Positions 53,972-62,152 of a stretch of 64,000 nucleotides of DNA are shown here, piece after piece. Every line of letters starts with the position of its first letter. Position 1 is the stretch's first letter. The notes below the pieces were generated by a model, which saw nothing but the letters and a program-made list of their open reading frames with translations, was not told where the DNA came from and made no database searches. Source of the DNA: Bacilli bacterium (GTDB taxonomy: Bacteria; Bacillota; Bacilli; RF39; UBA660). The stretch is taken from the NCBI GenBank assembly GCA_017525855.1, contig JAFXSE010000003.1, positions 124,001 to 188,000 of the forward strand, written 5' to 3'. The translations under genes were made by a program, and so were the position numbers.

Positions 53972-55540
53972 TTATTTTTCCATTTTAGCATTTTCTTCAC
54001 CAATTTCTTTAATTAATTTCATAAAATCTTGAACATCATTTAAAATTTTAACACCAGAATCTGATAACATTTGGCGTCGTTTGTAATAATGTTCTTCACA
54101 AGTACGTTCACCACCTATATCTTTAAAATCAATAACAAAAGATATATTTTTACCATTTTTACGTTTTCTACTTGCTCTACCTATTCTTTGTATATTAGAA
54201 ATACTAGTTTTACCAGCACTAAAAATAACTACGGCTTGAAATATATCTAAATCGATACCTTCATCCATTACAGTTGAACCAAATATTATATTATAGTTTT
54301 TTTCTAAAGCTTCTCGTATATCTTTAGGTGTTCCTTTTCTTTCTTCTAATTTTAAAGCGTTTCTTTTTGTAGTTATATATTCATATATTGTTTCTTTGCC
54401 ACATTGAAATAAGGAATTAATACCTATTTCTTTTAATTCTTTCATTATTTTTTGACCTGGCTTTTTATTATTAAATGCAGCTAATGTTTTTATACCATTT
54501 TGATTTAGGAATTTAAGCATTTCTATACCAGCATGATTTCTTGCTTTATTGTAAACAATATTCATACGATATTTCATAAAATAATTATCTTCAAACTGCT
54601 TTGGTAGAATTGCTTGTTTATTTTTATATGAAATAAAATATGCATGTGGTTCAGCAATATTTTTATCAGCTATAGTATCTTTCATTTCATATATAAAAGA
54701 TCGAGGTCCAAGTAATGCAATTGTTCTAAAATCTTCATCATTTTCATATGGATTTTTATATTCTCTAAAAGGACTTCCACTATAACCTATAATATGCTGT
54801 AAATTTTCAGGGATAGTATAAAATAAAGGCTCAAACCAAGTTAATGATTGAACATGATGACATTCATCCCAAATTATTGTATTAACTTCTTTCAAAAAAT
54901 TAATATATGTTTCATCCTGTCTATTTAAGCGACTGTCTGAACTAGAAGTATTTAGTAAAACAATTCGTTTCGAATAATCTGGTTCTTTACTTTGAATCCA
55001 ACTTACATCAGTTTCTCCAAATGATAATAATCTTTCATATATCTGTGTGAGAATAAAATTATTACCATTTAATATTAAAATTTTATTGTTTTTCAATACT
55101 TTACACACTAAACTTAGCATGGAAGTTTTGCCACTTCCTACTGTTGAATGTATAAGACTACGATAACGATTAACCGATGTTAAAACAGCATCTAATTGGT
55201 AATCGCGTATTTCAAAATCTGGATTTATTTGTTGTACTTCTTCTGCTTTTTGTAAAACATAATCTGCAGTATATAATTCTTCTTGTTCTTGAATTTCATT
55301 TATTTGTAAATTTAATGTTCGGCTTATATATTTGCATAAGCCTCCAGGAAATCTTATAATTTTATGTATTCCGTCATCACATATAAATTTATTTAGTATG
55401 TTATAATATCTAGATAAATTTGTTTGTTTTGTATCAAAATCAAATTCTTTTCTAGTTAATAGACCAATTATTTTACTAGTTATTTCTGGGGATTCATCAA
55501 CTACATAATCCCAAAAGGTATTGGTATGGATAATTGGCAT
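53972..55540 (-). CDS. Superfamily 2 DNA helicase (T4 UvsW-like)
   Basis: 522 residues, near UvsW (503). Motifs: Q-rich NPDFEIRDYQLDAV, Walker A STVGSGKTS near 137-143, motif II WDECHH near 226, motif III GYSGSPFR, then in the second RecA-like domain STVMDEGIDLDIFQAVVIFSAG and motif VI QRIGRASRKRK near 454. The N-terminal 100 residues form the separate substrate-binding domain. It branch-migrates and unwinds R-loops and recombination intermediates, moving replication from origin to recombination mode in T4. Confidence 0.88.
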   Translation of the reverse strand: MPIIHTNTFWDYVVDESPEITSKIIGLLTRKEFDFDTKQTNLSRYYNILNKFICDDGIHKIIRFPGGLCKYISRTLNLQINEIQEQEELYTADYVLQKAEEVQQINPDFEIRDYQLDAVLTSVNRYRSLIHSTVGSGKTSMLSLVCKVLKNNKILILNGNNFILTQIYERLLSFGETDVSWIQSKEPDYSKRIVLLNTSSSDSRLNRQDETYINFLKEVNTIIWDECHHVQSLTWFEPLFYTIPENLQHIIGYSGSPFREYKNPYENDEDFRTIALLGPRSFIYEMKDTIADKNIAEPHAYFISYKNKQAILPKQFEDNYFMKYRMNIVYNKARNHAGIEMLKFLNQNGIKTLAAFNNKKPGQKIMKELKEIGINSLFQCGKETIYEYITTKRNALKLEERKGTPKDIREALEKNYNIIFGSTVMDEGIDLDIFQAVVIFSAGKTSISNIQRIGRASRKRKNGKNISFVIDFKDIGGERTCEEHYYKRRQMLSDSGVKILNDVQDFMKLIKEIGEENAKMEK

Positions 55541-55566
55541 TTTTTAAAAACCTTTCTTACATATTT

Positions 55567-55590
55567 TTGTTCTATTATATATCTATATAA
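55567..55590 (+). promoter_or_regulatory. Phage promoter-like motif GTTCTATTATATATC
   Basis: TTGTTCTATTATATATCTAT sits directly before the AAAGGAG ribosome site of the 96-residue gene, in the divergent gap with the UvsW-like gene. Confidence 0.55.
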
Positions 55591-55606
55591 AGGAGAACTT
55601 CATAAT

Positions 55607-55897
55607 ATGTTTAATACAATAAAAAAATGGTTTCGTAAAACAGAAAATTTCGAAAATAACGAAAATTTTTCTGAAAGTCAAATTATTACTTTTAGTGATC
55701 TTAAAGCACAAAATATTACAATAGAAGTAAGACAAAACGGAAATAATACTATTTTAGTTATTACAGAAAATAAAAGTAAAACAGAAATCATTTTAGATAA
55801 AGAACAATGTATTTTATTATCAGCTTTATTTAGTGAATATTTTGAAAAAGGTAATATTAATAAATTTGTACAATTGTTAAAAAGTGAGGGAAAATAA
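55607..55897 (+). CDS. Hypothetical protein, 96 aa
   Basis: A longer frame from 55526 exists, but it would cross the promoter-like site and overlap the divergent helicase gene. The ATG at 55607 has AAAGGAG at good spacing and is chosen. Short basic start (FNTIKKWFRK), a small beta domain (NITIEVRQNGNNTILVITENKSKTEIIL) and a helical end. Function unknown; it begins an operon with nucleases. Confidence 0.65.
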   Translation: MFNTIKKWFRKTENFENNENFSESQIITFSDLKAQNITIEVRQNGNNTILVITENKSKTEIILDKEQCILLSALFSEYFEKGNINKFVQLLKSEGK

Positions 55898-56259
55898 TGG
55901 AAAAAGCATATCAATTATCTGAAAAGATTATTAATGATGTAAATGAGTATTCTCAAAAGTATATAGGTGAAGAAGGTAAATATGTAAATACACCAGATTC
56001 AATTGAGTTACTTAATTGCATTATAGAAGAAGGTTTTACATTACATAAGTATATGTGTGAAAAAGAATTATATGTAGAAAAACCAAGAATTCAAAAAGCA
56101 TTAGTTGAAGTACAGAAATATATTGAGAAATTAACTATTACTGAAGATAATGCTAAAAAGTTAAACATTTCTAATGCATTACAGCTTTGGGAACAAGCAC
56201 GAATTGCTATTGCTTTTTTGGCCTGTGAGATATTAGATTTTAGGGATGCATTGAATTAG
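55897..56259 (+). CDS. Hypothetical helical protein, 120 aa
   Basis: The start overlaps the previous stop by one base (TAATG). All-helical, with acidic patches (YIGEEGKYVNTPDSIELLNCIIEEGF) and ALQLWEQARIAIAFLACEILD at the end. No motif identified. The coupled start shows it is expressed with the 96-residue gene. Confidence 0.62.
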   Translation: MEKAYQLSEKIINDVNEYSQKYIGEEGKYVNTPDSIELLNCIIEEGFTLHKYMCEKELYVEKPRIQKALVEVQKYIEKLTITEDNAKKLNISNALQLWEQARIAIAFLACEILDFRDALN

Positions 56260-56270
56260 GATTTTAAATA

Positions 56271-57041
56271 ATGAGCATAAATAATAAAACTTATTACGGA
56301 TATATTTATAAAATAACATGTCTTGTAAATAAACGTTGTTATGTTGGTCAAAAAAGAAAATCTATTTATGATAAAAATTATTGGGGAAGTAGTAAAAATA
56401 CAGAATATTGGGAAGATTTAAAAATATTTGGCAAAGAAAGTTTTAAACGTGAGGTTTTATATTGGGCAGAATCACAAGAAGATTTAAATCAAAAAGAAAC
56501 CCAATATATAATTTCAGAAAAAGCTCTTTTTTCTGAAGGTGGTTATAATTTATGGTTAAATCGACAACAATGTGAATTAACAAATGAAATTACGGAAAAA
56601 CATCATAAAAATTTGATGATTGCTATGAATTCAGAAGAATATCGAAATAAAATAAGGAAAGCAGCTGAAAAAAGAAAAGGTGTGCCAGTATCAGAAGAAA
56701 CTCGTAAAAAACTCAGTGATTCTATAAAAAATTCTGAAAAGCGTAAAGCAACAATGGCTTCAAAAGAATATCGTGAAAAAATGTCAAACTCTATAAAAAA
56801 TTCCGAAAATCATCGTAAATGGTATATAGATCCTGAATTAAAAGCTATTAAATTTGGAGAATCTTTTAAAAGAAAAATAAGCATAATTGTTAGTAAAAAT
56901 AATATTGGTAAACATTGGTATACAAATGACAAAATAAATGTATTTAGAAAAGAATGTCCAGAAGGTTTTATTCCAGGAAGATCAAAAAAGGTAAGAAACA
57001 ATATTTCAAAAGGAAGATTAAATGCCAAGATTAAGAAATAG
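56271..57041 (+). CDS. GIY-YIG homing endonuclease with NUMOD3 repeats
   Basis: 256 residues. GIY-YIG domain 1-95: GYIYKITCLVNKRCYVGQ, then KNYWGSSKNTEYWEDLKIFGKESFKREVL and NQKETQYI with the catalytic Glu. NUMOD3-type DNA-binding motif KGVPVSEETRKKLSDSIKNS, followed by further EYREKMSNSIKNS copies. C-terminal KHWYTNDKINVFRKECPEGFIPGR is a motif typical of phage GIY-YIG enzymes. A free-standing mobile gene rather than an intron product; its end overlaps the VRR-NUC gene by 20 bases. Confidence 0.92.
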   Translation: MSINNKTYYGYIYKITCLVNKRCYVGQKRKSIYDKNYWGSSKNTEYWEDLKIFGKESFKREVLYWAESQEDLNQKETQYIISEKALFSEGGYNLWLNRQQCELTNEITEKHHKNLMIAMNSEEYRNKIRKAAEKRKGVPVSEETRKKLSDSIKNSEKRKATMASKEYREKMSNSIKNSENHRKWYIDPELKAIKFGESFKRKISIIVSKNNIGKHWYTNDKINVFRKECPEGFIPGRSKKVRNNISKGRLNAKIKK

Positions 57042-57450
57042 ATTATCAATGCCTGTTTTGCAAAAGCAAGCTGATAGTGAGGATATACTACAACGACAAA
57101 TAGTAGCAAAATTTCGTGCGCATCAAGCATTTGTAATTATGACAGATGCTGTTGGACCTGCTTTAAAATTTATTTCTGATAGTAAAAAACGTATGGGTTT
57201 TATTTCATGGTCAAAAGCGAGAGGCTGGGAAAAAGGAGTACCAGATTTATTAATTGTATGGAAAGGTAAAGTCTTATTTTTAGAATTAAAGTTTGGAAAA
57301 CAAGGTAGATTGAGTGAAGAACAAAAAATTTGGAGACAACGAATTTTAGACGCAGGATATGATTATGCTTGTTGGCGAACATTAGAACAATGTGAAGAAT
57401 GGATTACTCAACATTTAAATAATAGTGAGGAATCTGATGCCAGTTTATAA
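57022..57450 (+). CDS. VRR-NUC domain nuclease
   Basis: 142 residues. Conserved core near 68-92: GWEKGVPDLLIVWKG followed by KVLFLELKFGKQGRLSEEQ, i.e. GxPD-x(n)-ExK of the VRR-NUC (PD-(D/E)xK) family, then WRQRILDAGYDYACWRTLEQ. Phage members are thought to act on branched DNA or in repair. The N-terminus is basic (PRLRNRLSMPV). AGGAAG ribosome site lies in the GIY-YIG gene end. Confidence 0.85.
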   Translation: MPRLRNRLSMPVLQKQADSEDILQRQIVAKFRAHQAFVIMTDAVGPALKFISDSKKRMGFISWSKARGWEKGVPDLLIVWKGKVLFLELKFGKQGRLSEEQKIWRQRILDAGYDYACWRTLEQCEEWITQHLNNSEESDASL

Positions 57451-57913
57451 AAAATTACATGAAGGTACAAGAAGAGTTTCACCTGGAGCTATACATAATT
57501 TTAGTACACTCGCTAAATGTAGTGTAAAAGAAGTTATTTATGATCCAGATTCTAAAATAATAAGATTTACAGGAACTGTAGTATCATCTACTCGTAAAGG
57601 TAAATATAATTGTATAGTAGAATTTTTAAATATTGAACCTACAGAAAATTTATCTGAAGATGAAATAATGCAAGGTTTTAAACCAAAACCTAATTTATCA
57701 GATGATGAAATAAGATGTAGATGTAATTGTACTAGTTATAGATTTAGAGCTGATTATGCTAATAGAAGGGCTGGTGCTGGTACGGGTTCAAGATTTCCAA
57801 CATATCATAGATTAACGGATAGAAAACCAAATAATCCAGATAATATTCCAAATATTTGTAAGCACATTATGGAATTTGTAAATTATCTTCAAAAACAAGG
57901 ATTTATAATTTAA
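57437..57913 (+). CDS. SWIM-like zinc-binding phage protein, 158 aa
   Basis: The frame opens at a GTG at 57425, but ATG 57437 has GAGG at correct spacing and is preferred. The C-terminal half has CRCNC followed 50 residues later by ICKHIMEFVNYL, giving the CxC...CxH ligand set of SWIM-type zinc fingers with a longer than usual spacer. The N-terminal part (TRRVSPGAIHNFSTLAKCSVKEVIYD) is beta-rich. I believe this is a virion or head-associated protein type, but I cannot name it. Confidence 0.6.
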   Translation: MPVYKKLHEGTRRVSPGAIHNFSTLAKCSVKEVIYDPDSKIIRFTGTVVSSTRKGKYNCIVEFLNIEPTENLSEDEIMQGFKPKPNLSDDEIRCRCNCTSYRFRADYANRRAGAGTGSRFPTYHRLTDRKPNNPDNIPNICKHIMEFVNYLQKQGFII

Positions 57914-57926
57914 GAGAAACTTTAAA

Positions 57927-58811
57927 ATGTATAATACTTATAACATAAATCCAACTACTTTGAATTACAAAACATATCAAGATTTATCAATTGATATTAA
58001 AGCAAATATATTTAAATTACCTAAAGATATTGATTTAATTGTAGGTATTCCAAGAAGTGGTTTAATTCCGGCCACAATGCTAGGTATAATATTGTCTAAA
58101 AAAGTTATAACATTAAATGAGTTTATTAATAATATTTATGAGTTTGAAACAACAACTCGTATTATATTTGCAAAAGATATAAAAAATGTTTTAATTGTAG
58201 ATGATTCAATTCTTTCAGGAAATACATTTAAAAATGTAAAAAATAAACTTAAAGAACTGGGATTAAATCTTAAATATAATATAAAGTATTTAGCTGTTTA
58301 CTATAATAGTGAAAATTATAAAGATAATATTGATATAGCTTTACAGAAAGTAAATACTCCAAGACTATTTCAGTGGAATTATTTAAATCATGTCTTTTTA
58401 GGAACAGCTGCTTTTGATATAGACGGAGTATTATGTAAAGATCCAACCAATGAAGAAAATGATAATGGTAATAAGTATAGACAATTTCTATTGCATACTA
58501 AACCTCTTTATATACCACAATATAAAATACCATATTTAATAACTTCACGTTTAGAAGAGTATAGAGCAGAAACAGAAGAATGGTTAAATAAAAATAATAT
58601 AAAATATGATCATCTCATAATGCTTAATGGATATACAGCAGATGAAAGAAAAAAATTAAATTTACATGCAAAATTTAAAGCTGAACAATATAAAAAATTA
58701 GAAGATATTAGATTATTTATAGAAAGTGATAGAAATCAAGCAATACAAATTAGCAAATTAACAAAAAAATTATGTTTTTGTGCTACTACGGATGAATTGT
58801 TTGGAAAGTAA
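57927..58811 (+). CDS. Phosphoribosyltransferase-HAD phosphatase fusion
   Basis: 294 residues. Residues 1-145: type I phosphoribosyltransferase with DLIVGIPRSGLIPATML near 37-53 and the PRPP-binding loop NVLIVDDSILSGNTF near 89-102. Residues 155-294: HAD hydrolase with motif I AFDIDGVL near 162, motif II LITSRLEEY near 204, and a motif III/IV candidate FIESDRNQA near 264. The two activities suggest handling of a PRPP-derived or phosphorylated sugar. It lies directly ahead of two glycosyltransferase genes (10-base gap), so it is probably part of a glycosylation pathway. The substrate is unknown. Confidence 0.8.
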   Translation: MYNTYNINPTTLNYKTYQDLSIDIKANIFKLPKDIDLIVGIPRSGLIPATMLGIILSKKVITLNEFINNIYEFETTTRIIFAKDIKNVLIVDDSILSGNTFKNVKNKLKELGLNLKYNIKYLAVYYNSENYKDNIDIALQKVNTPRLFQWNYLNHVFLGTAAFDIDGVLCKDPTNEENDNGNKYRQFLLHTKPLYIPQYKIPYLITSRLEEYRAETEEWLNKNNIKYDHLIMLNGYTADERKKLNLHAKFKAEQYKKLEDIRLFIESDRNQAIQISKLTKKLCFCATTDELFGK

Positions 58812-58821
58812 GGAGTAATAT

Positions 58822-59724
58822 ATGCTACCATTAGTATCTGTAGTTATACCTGTTTATAATGTTGAAGCTTATTTATGTCAATGTCTTGATTCTATAATTT
58901 CACAGACATTGAAAGATATTGAGATTATTTGTGTTGATGATGGTTCAACAGATAACTCATTAAATATTTTAAAAGAATATGCTGCTAAAGATAAAAGAAT
59001 TACTATAATTACTCAAAAAAATTTATATGCTGGTACAGCTAGAAATGCAGGTTTAAAAATTGCAAAATCTGACTATATTATGTTTTTAGATTCAGATGAT
59101 TTTTTTGAATTAAATATGCTCGAAAATATGTATAATAAGATTATAGAAGATAATTCTGATGTAGTTATATGTAGGTATTATATATACGATGATCAATCTA
59201 ATAAAATTATTGGAAAAAATAATATAAATAAAACTTTTATAAATAACTCTCCTTTTTCTATAAATACTTTTAAAAATGATTTATTTACAATTAATCCTCC
59301 AAATCCTTGGACGAAACTTTTTAAAAAGCAATTATTTATAGAAAATAATTTACAATTTGAAAATTATAAATGCTGTAATGACTTAACTTGTATCTGTATG
59401 GCTTTGGCTTTATCTAAAAAAATAACAGTTGTAGATGATATTTATATTTATTATAGAGCTAATCAATTAGGTAATTTAACTGCAAACAGAGGTAATGACT
59501 ATATAAGTTTTATATTAGCAATACATCAATTAGAAAATAATTTAAAGAAGTTTAAACTATATGAAAAATTTTATGTAACTTTTTTAAATAGGGTTAAAGG
59601 TTCAATGAAATGGGAGTTATCAATTCGTAATAAAGAGCAAAGAATAAAAATGATAAAATTTGCCAAAGATATTTTATCAAAAGAATTGTATGATATATTA
59701 TATAAGATAGGACAAAACATATGA
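58822..59724 (+). CDS. Glycosyltransferase family 2
   Basis: 300 residues. GT-A fold: VSVVIPVYNVEAYL at 4-17, DDGSTDNS near 39, ARNAGLKIAKSDYIMFLDSDDFF with the DxD metal motif near 89, and NPPNPWTKLFKKQLF further on. It transfers a sugar from a nucleotide donor; acceptor unknown. It overlaps the next gene by four bases (ATGA). No membrane helix, so cytoplasmic. Its N-terminal 110 residues closely resemble the next protein, indicating duplication. Confidence 0.88.
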   Translation: MLPLVSVVIPVYNVEAYLCQCLDSIISQTLKDIEIICVDDGSTDNSLNILKEYAAKDKRITIITQKNLYAGTARNAGLKIAKSDYIMFLDSDDFFELNMLENMYNKIIEDNSDVVICRYYIYDDQSNKIIGKNNINKTFINNSPFSINTFKNDLFTINPPNPWTKLFKKQLFIENNLQFENYKCCNDLTCICMALALSKKITVVDDIYIYYRANQLGNLTANRGNDYISFILAIHQLENNLKKFKLYEKFYVTFLNRVKGSMKWELSIRNKEQRIKMIKFAKDILSKELYDILYKIGQNI

Positions 59725-61031
59725 TTAAAATTTCAATAATTATACCTGTTTACAATACAGAAAAATATCTTAGAAGATGTATCGAATCTGCTATAAATCA
59801 AACATTAAAAGATATTGAAATTATTTGTATAGATGATGCGTCTACTGATAATTCATTGAATATACTTAATGAATATGCAACAAAAGATAAACGTATAAAA
59901 GTAATAGCCTTTAAAACGAATAAAGGTGTAGGTAGAGCCAGAAATGAGGCTTTACGAATTGCAAGAGGTGAGTTTATTGGTTTTATTGATAGTGATGATT
60001 TTGTAGATGAAAAATATTTTGAGGAATTATATAGTTATACACAAGATTATGATATAGTTAGAGGAATACGTGTAATTAGTTTGGATAGTAAGACATATAA
60101 ACATGCAAAAAATAAATATGGTTGTATAATTCCTTCAATTATTCGCAAGGCTTTTTTGAAAAAGAATAATTTAAAATTTCCAGAACGACGAATACCTGGA
60201 GAAGATAGTACTTTTAAAAGATGGTTATATAATCATACGGATAAGATTTTTGAATGTCCAGATAAAAATATATATTATTGGTACATCAAACGAGAAGGTT
60301 CTTTATCTAATTATCAATTAAATATATCACCTTTAGTATCAGTTATTATTACTCTTTATGAAATTAAAAAAGAATATGTTATTGAATGTATTGAAAGTGT
60401 ATTAGCACAAACTTATACTAATTTTGAAATTATTTGTGTTGATGATTGTTCACAACGCGTAGATTATTCAGATATTATAAATATGTCTGATAAAATAAAA
60501 TTATATAGAAATGAAAAAAATTTAGGATTAGGAAAAAATGTTAATAAAGCATTTAGTTTGGCTAGTGGAAAGTATATAGTGAGATTAGATGGAGATGATA
60601 TTTTTGAAAATACTATTTTAGAAAAAGAAGTAGCTATATTAGAAAATAATAGTAATTATGGAGCAGTTTGTTGTGAATTAAAAAGGTTTGATGAAAGTAA
60701 TCAACATATAAAAAGACCAATAGAATGGAATTATAAAGAAATTGTAGAAAATAGAATGTTTGCAGGTACTGGATATGCAGGTGGAGTAATGTTCAGGGCA
60801 GATTTATTAGAAAGCTGTTCAATAGATGAATCATTACCTATTTGTGAAGATTTTGATTTTCAATTACAAATACTCTCACAAACTGATATATATAGTATAC
60901 ATGAAATATTATATCATTATCGAACTCATTGTGATGGATTATGTCATAAAATAACACGTCAAGTTCGCTGGGCAACTTTAGATAAAATTATAAGCAAACA
61001 TAAAAAGCTTTTGAGTACTAACAGTAAGTAA
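59721..61031 (+). CDS. Two-domain glycosyltransferase (GT2-GT2)
   Basis: 436 residues with two complete GT-A domains. First domain 3-200: ISIIIPVYNTEKYL, DDASTDNS, IGFIDSDDF. Second domain 205-430: LVSVIITLYEIKKEY, CVDDCSQ, VRLDGDD near 289 and PICEDFDFQ near 374. The first domain is closest to the preceding GT2 protein; the second is more divergent. Tandem GT2 proteins often make alternating or disaccharide links. With the phosphoribosyltransferase-HAD gene they form a sugar-modification cassette that could modify DNA, the virion or host surface. Confidence 0.85.
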   Translation: MIKISIIIPVYNTEKYLRRCIESAINQTLKDIEIICIDDASTDNSLNILNEYATKDKRIKVIAFKTNKGVGRARNEALRIARGEFIGFIDSDDFVDEKYFEELYSYTQDYDIVRGIRVISLDSKTYKHAKNKYGCIIPSIIRKAFLKKNNLKFPERRIPGEDSTFKRWLYNHTDKIFECPDKNIYYWYIKREGSLSNYQLNISPLVSVIITLYEIKKEYVIECIESVLAQTYTNFEIICVDDCSQRVDYSDIINMSDKIKLYRNEKNLGLGKNVNKAFSLASGKYIVRLDGDDIFENTILEKEVAILENNSNYGAVCCELKRFDESNQHIKRPIEWNYKEIVENRMFAGTGYAGGVMFRADLLESCSIDESLPICEDFDFQLQILSQTDIYSIHEILYHYRTHCDGLCHKITRQVRWATLDKIISKHKKLLSTNSK

Positions 61032-61037
61032 TTTATA

Positions 61038-61058
61038 AAGTTCTAATACCTATATGAA
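61038..61058 (+). promoter_or_regulatory. Phage promoter-like motif GTTCTAATACCTATATG
   Basis: AAGTTCTAATACCTATATGA, directly before the AAGGG ribosome site of the 324-residue gene. Confidence 0.55.
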
Positions 61059-61073
61059 AATAAGGGATATATA

Positions 61074-62048
61074 ATGCCAACAATTGATTTAAAAATACCG
61101 ACAAATTCAAGATTTCATAGTTCATTGAATGAAATAGATTTGGCAATGAAACAAATTTTTTTACATGTGATGCGAGTAGCTGATCCAAGAGATAAGTCAG
61201 GTATACAAGATAATATTACAGAAGAAGAAACAGAATATCTTTGGGATGATTCAAGAATATTTCAAGTAGATGAATTAGATACTGAAGAGATATTTAATAC
61301 ATATTTATTGCGTAAGAAAATTAATAATACAAAGGGTGTAGATATATCTTATCCTTTATTAGCTTATTTACAAAATGATATAGATACTGTATTTTGGGGT
61401 ACAGGTAATCGTTTTCATCAATGGTATTTAGATTTACCAGTAGATACAGTAAATTGGGAAGTAGGTGATATAGTTGGTGTTGCTGAAGTTGGACCTTGGA
61501 TGGGATTACAGGGTGAGGTCGCTGAAACTATACAAGATGATAATCAATTATACTGTAAACTAATGATAAATGGCAGTTTAGCTATGGATCCTGATCCTCA
61601 AAATAAATTAAAGAAAATACCACATTTATTTAATATAAAAGATTTACGAGCATTAGGTGATAAAACTCCTCAAAGATATAAAGCAAAATCTATTACTGGT
61701 ACGTATTCTACAACTATATTAGTAGATAATAGAGATGAAGCACAATATTTAAGAGATAAATTTATTTTAAGATGTGCTGATGCTAAAATATGGTTTAAAT
61801 ATAATTCTCCGACAATAGCTAATACTGAAAATCAAATTTTTACTGTATTTGATATTCCTAATATCGGTAAATATCCTACTTCACAAGATAAACTTAAGGG
61901 TATGGGTTATATTTATGGTATTACTTTTAATACACATATTTGGGGTTGTTTAACAGATGAACCGTTACCACAAGGTTGGATTGATACAATTCGTATGAAT
62001 ATTGAAGTAGAAAGAGAAGGAAGAGTTAACAGAATAGTTATAAATTAA
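61074..62048 (+). CDS. Hypothetical structural protein, 324 aa
   Basis: Own promoter-like site. Alpha/beta with a helical N-terminus (NSRFHSSLNEIDLAMKQIFLHVMRV) and a beta-rich middle (DTVNWEVGDIVGVAEVGPWMGLQGEV, YSTTILVDNRDEAQYLRDKF). The ending is WGCLTDEPLPQGWIDTIRMNIEVE. No enzyme motif. A neck or tail component is plausible because it precedes probable head genes; not recognised. Confidence 0.6.
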   Translation: MPTIDLKIPTNSRFHSSLNEIDLAMKQIFLHVMRVADPRDKSGIQDNITEEETEYLWDDSRIFQVDELDTEEIFNTYLLRKKINNTKGVDISYPLLAYLQNDIDTVFWGTGNRFHQWYLDLPVDTVNWEVGDIVGVAEVGPWMGLQGEVAETIQDDNQLYCKLMINGSLAMDPDPQNKLKKIPHLFNIKDLRALGDKTPQRYKAKSITGTYSTTILVDNRDEAQYLRDKFILRCADAKIWFKYNSPTIANTENQIFTVFDIPNIGKYPTSQDKLKGMGYIYGITFNTHIWGCLTDEPLPQGWIDTIRMNIEVEREGRVNRIVIN

Positions 62049-62056
62049 ATAAATAA

Positions 62057-62077
62057 TTGTTCTATATAATATAATTT
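62057..62077 (+). promoter_or_regulatory. Phage promoter-like motif GTTCTATATAATATAA
   Basis: TTGTTCTATATAATATAATT, first of two tandem motif copies before the 398-residue gene. Confidence 0.6.
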
Positions 62078-62097
62078 TCTAGTCGTGTCTTATTTAT

Positions 62098-62116
62098 TAG
62101 TTCTAGTTTTTGTAAG
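62098..62116 (+). promoter_or_regulatory. Second tandem promoter-like motif GTTCTAGTTTTTGTAAG
   Basis: TAGTTCTAGTTTTTGTAAG, 41 bases after the first copy and 37 bases before the ATG. Tandem promoters suggest very strong expression. Confidence 0.5.
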
Positions 62117-62152
62117 TTAAAAATAATTTAAAATTTTTAAGGTGATTTTATA

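Noticed and set aside
55526..55606. Longer N-terminus for the 96-residue gene
   Set aside because: It would include the promoter-like site and overlap the divergent helicase gene; ATG 55607 has an AAAGGAG site.
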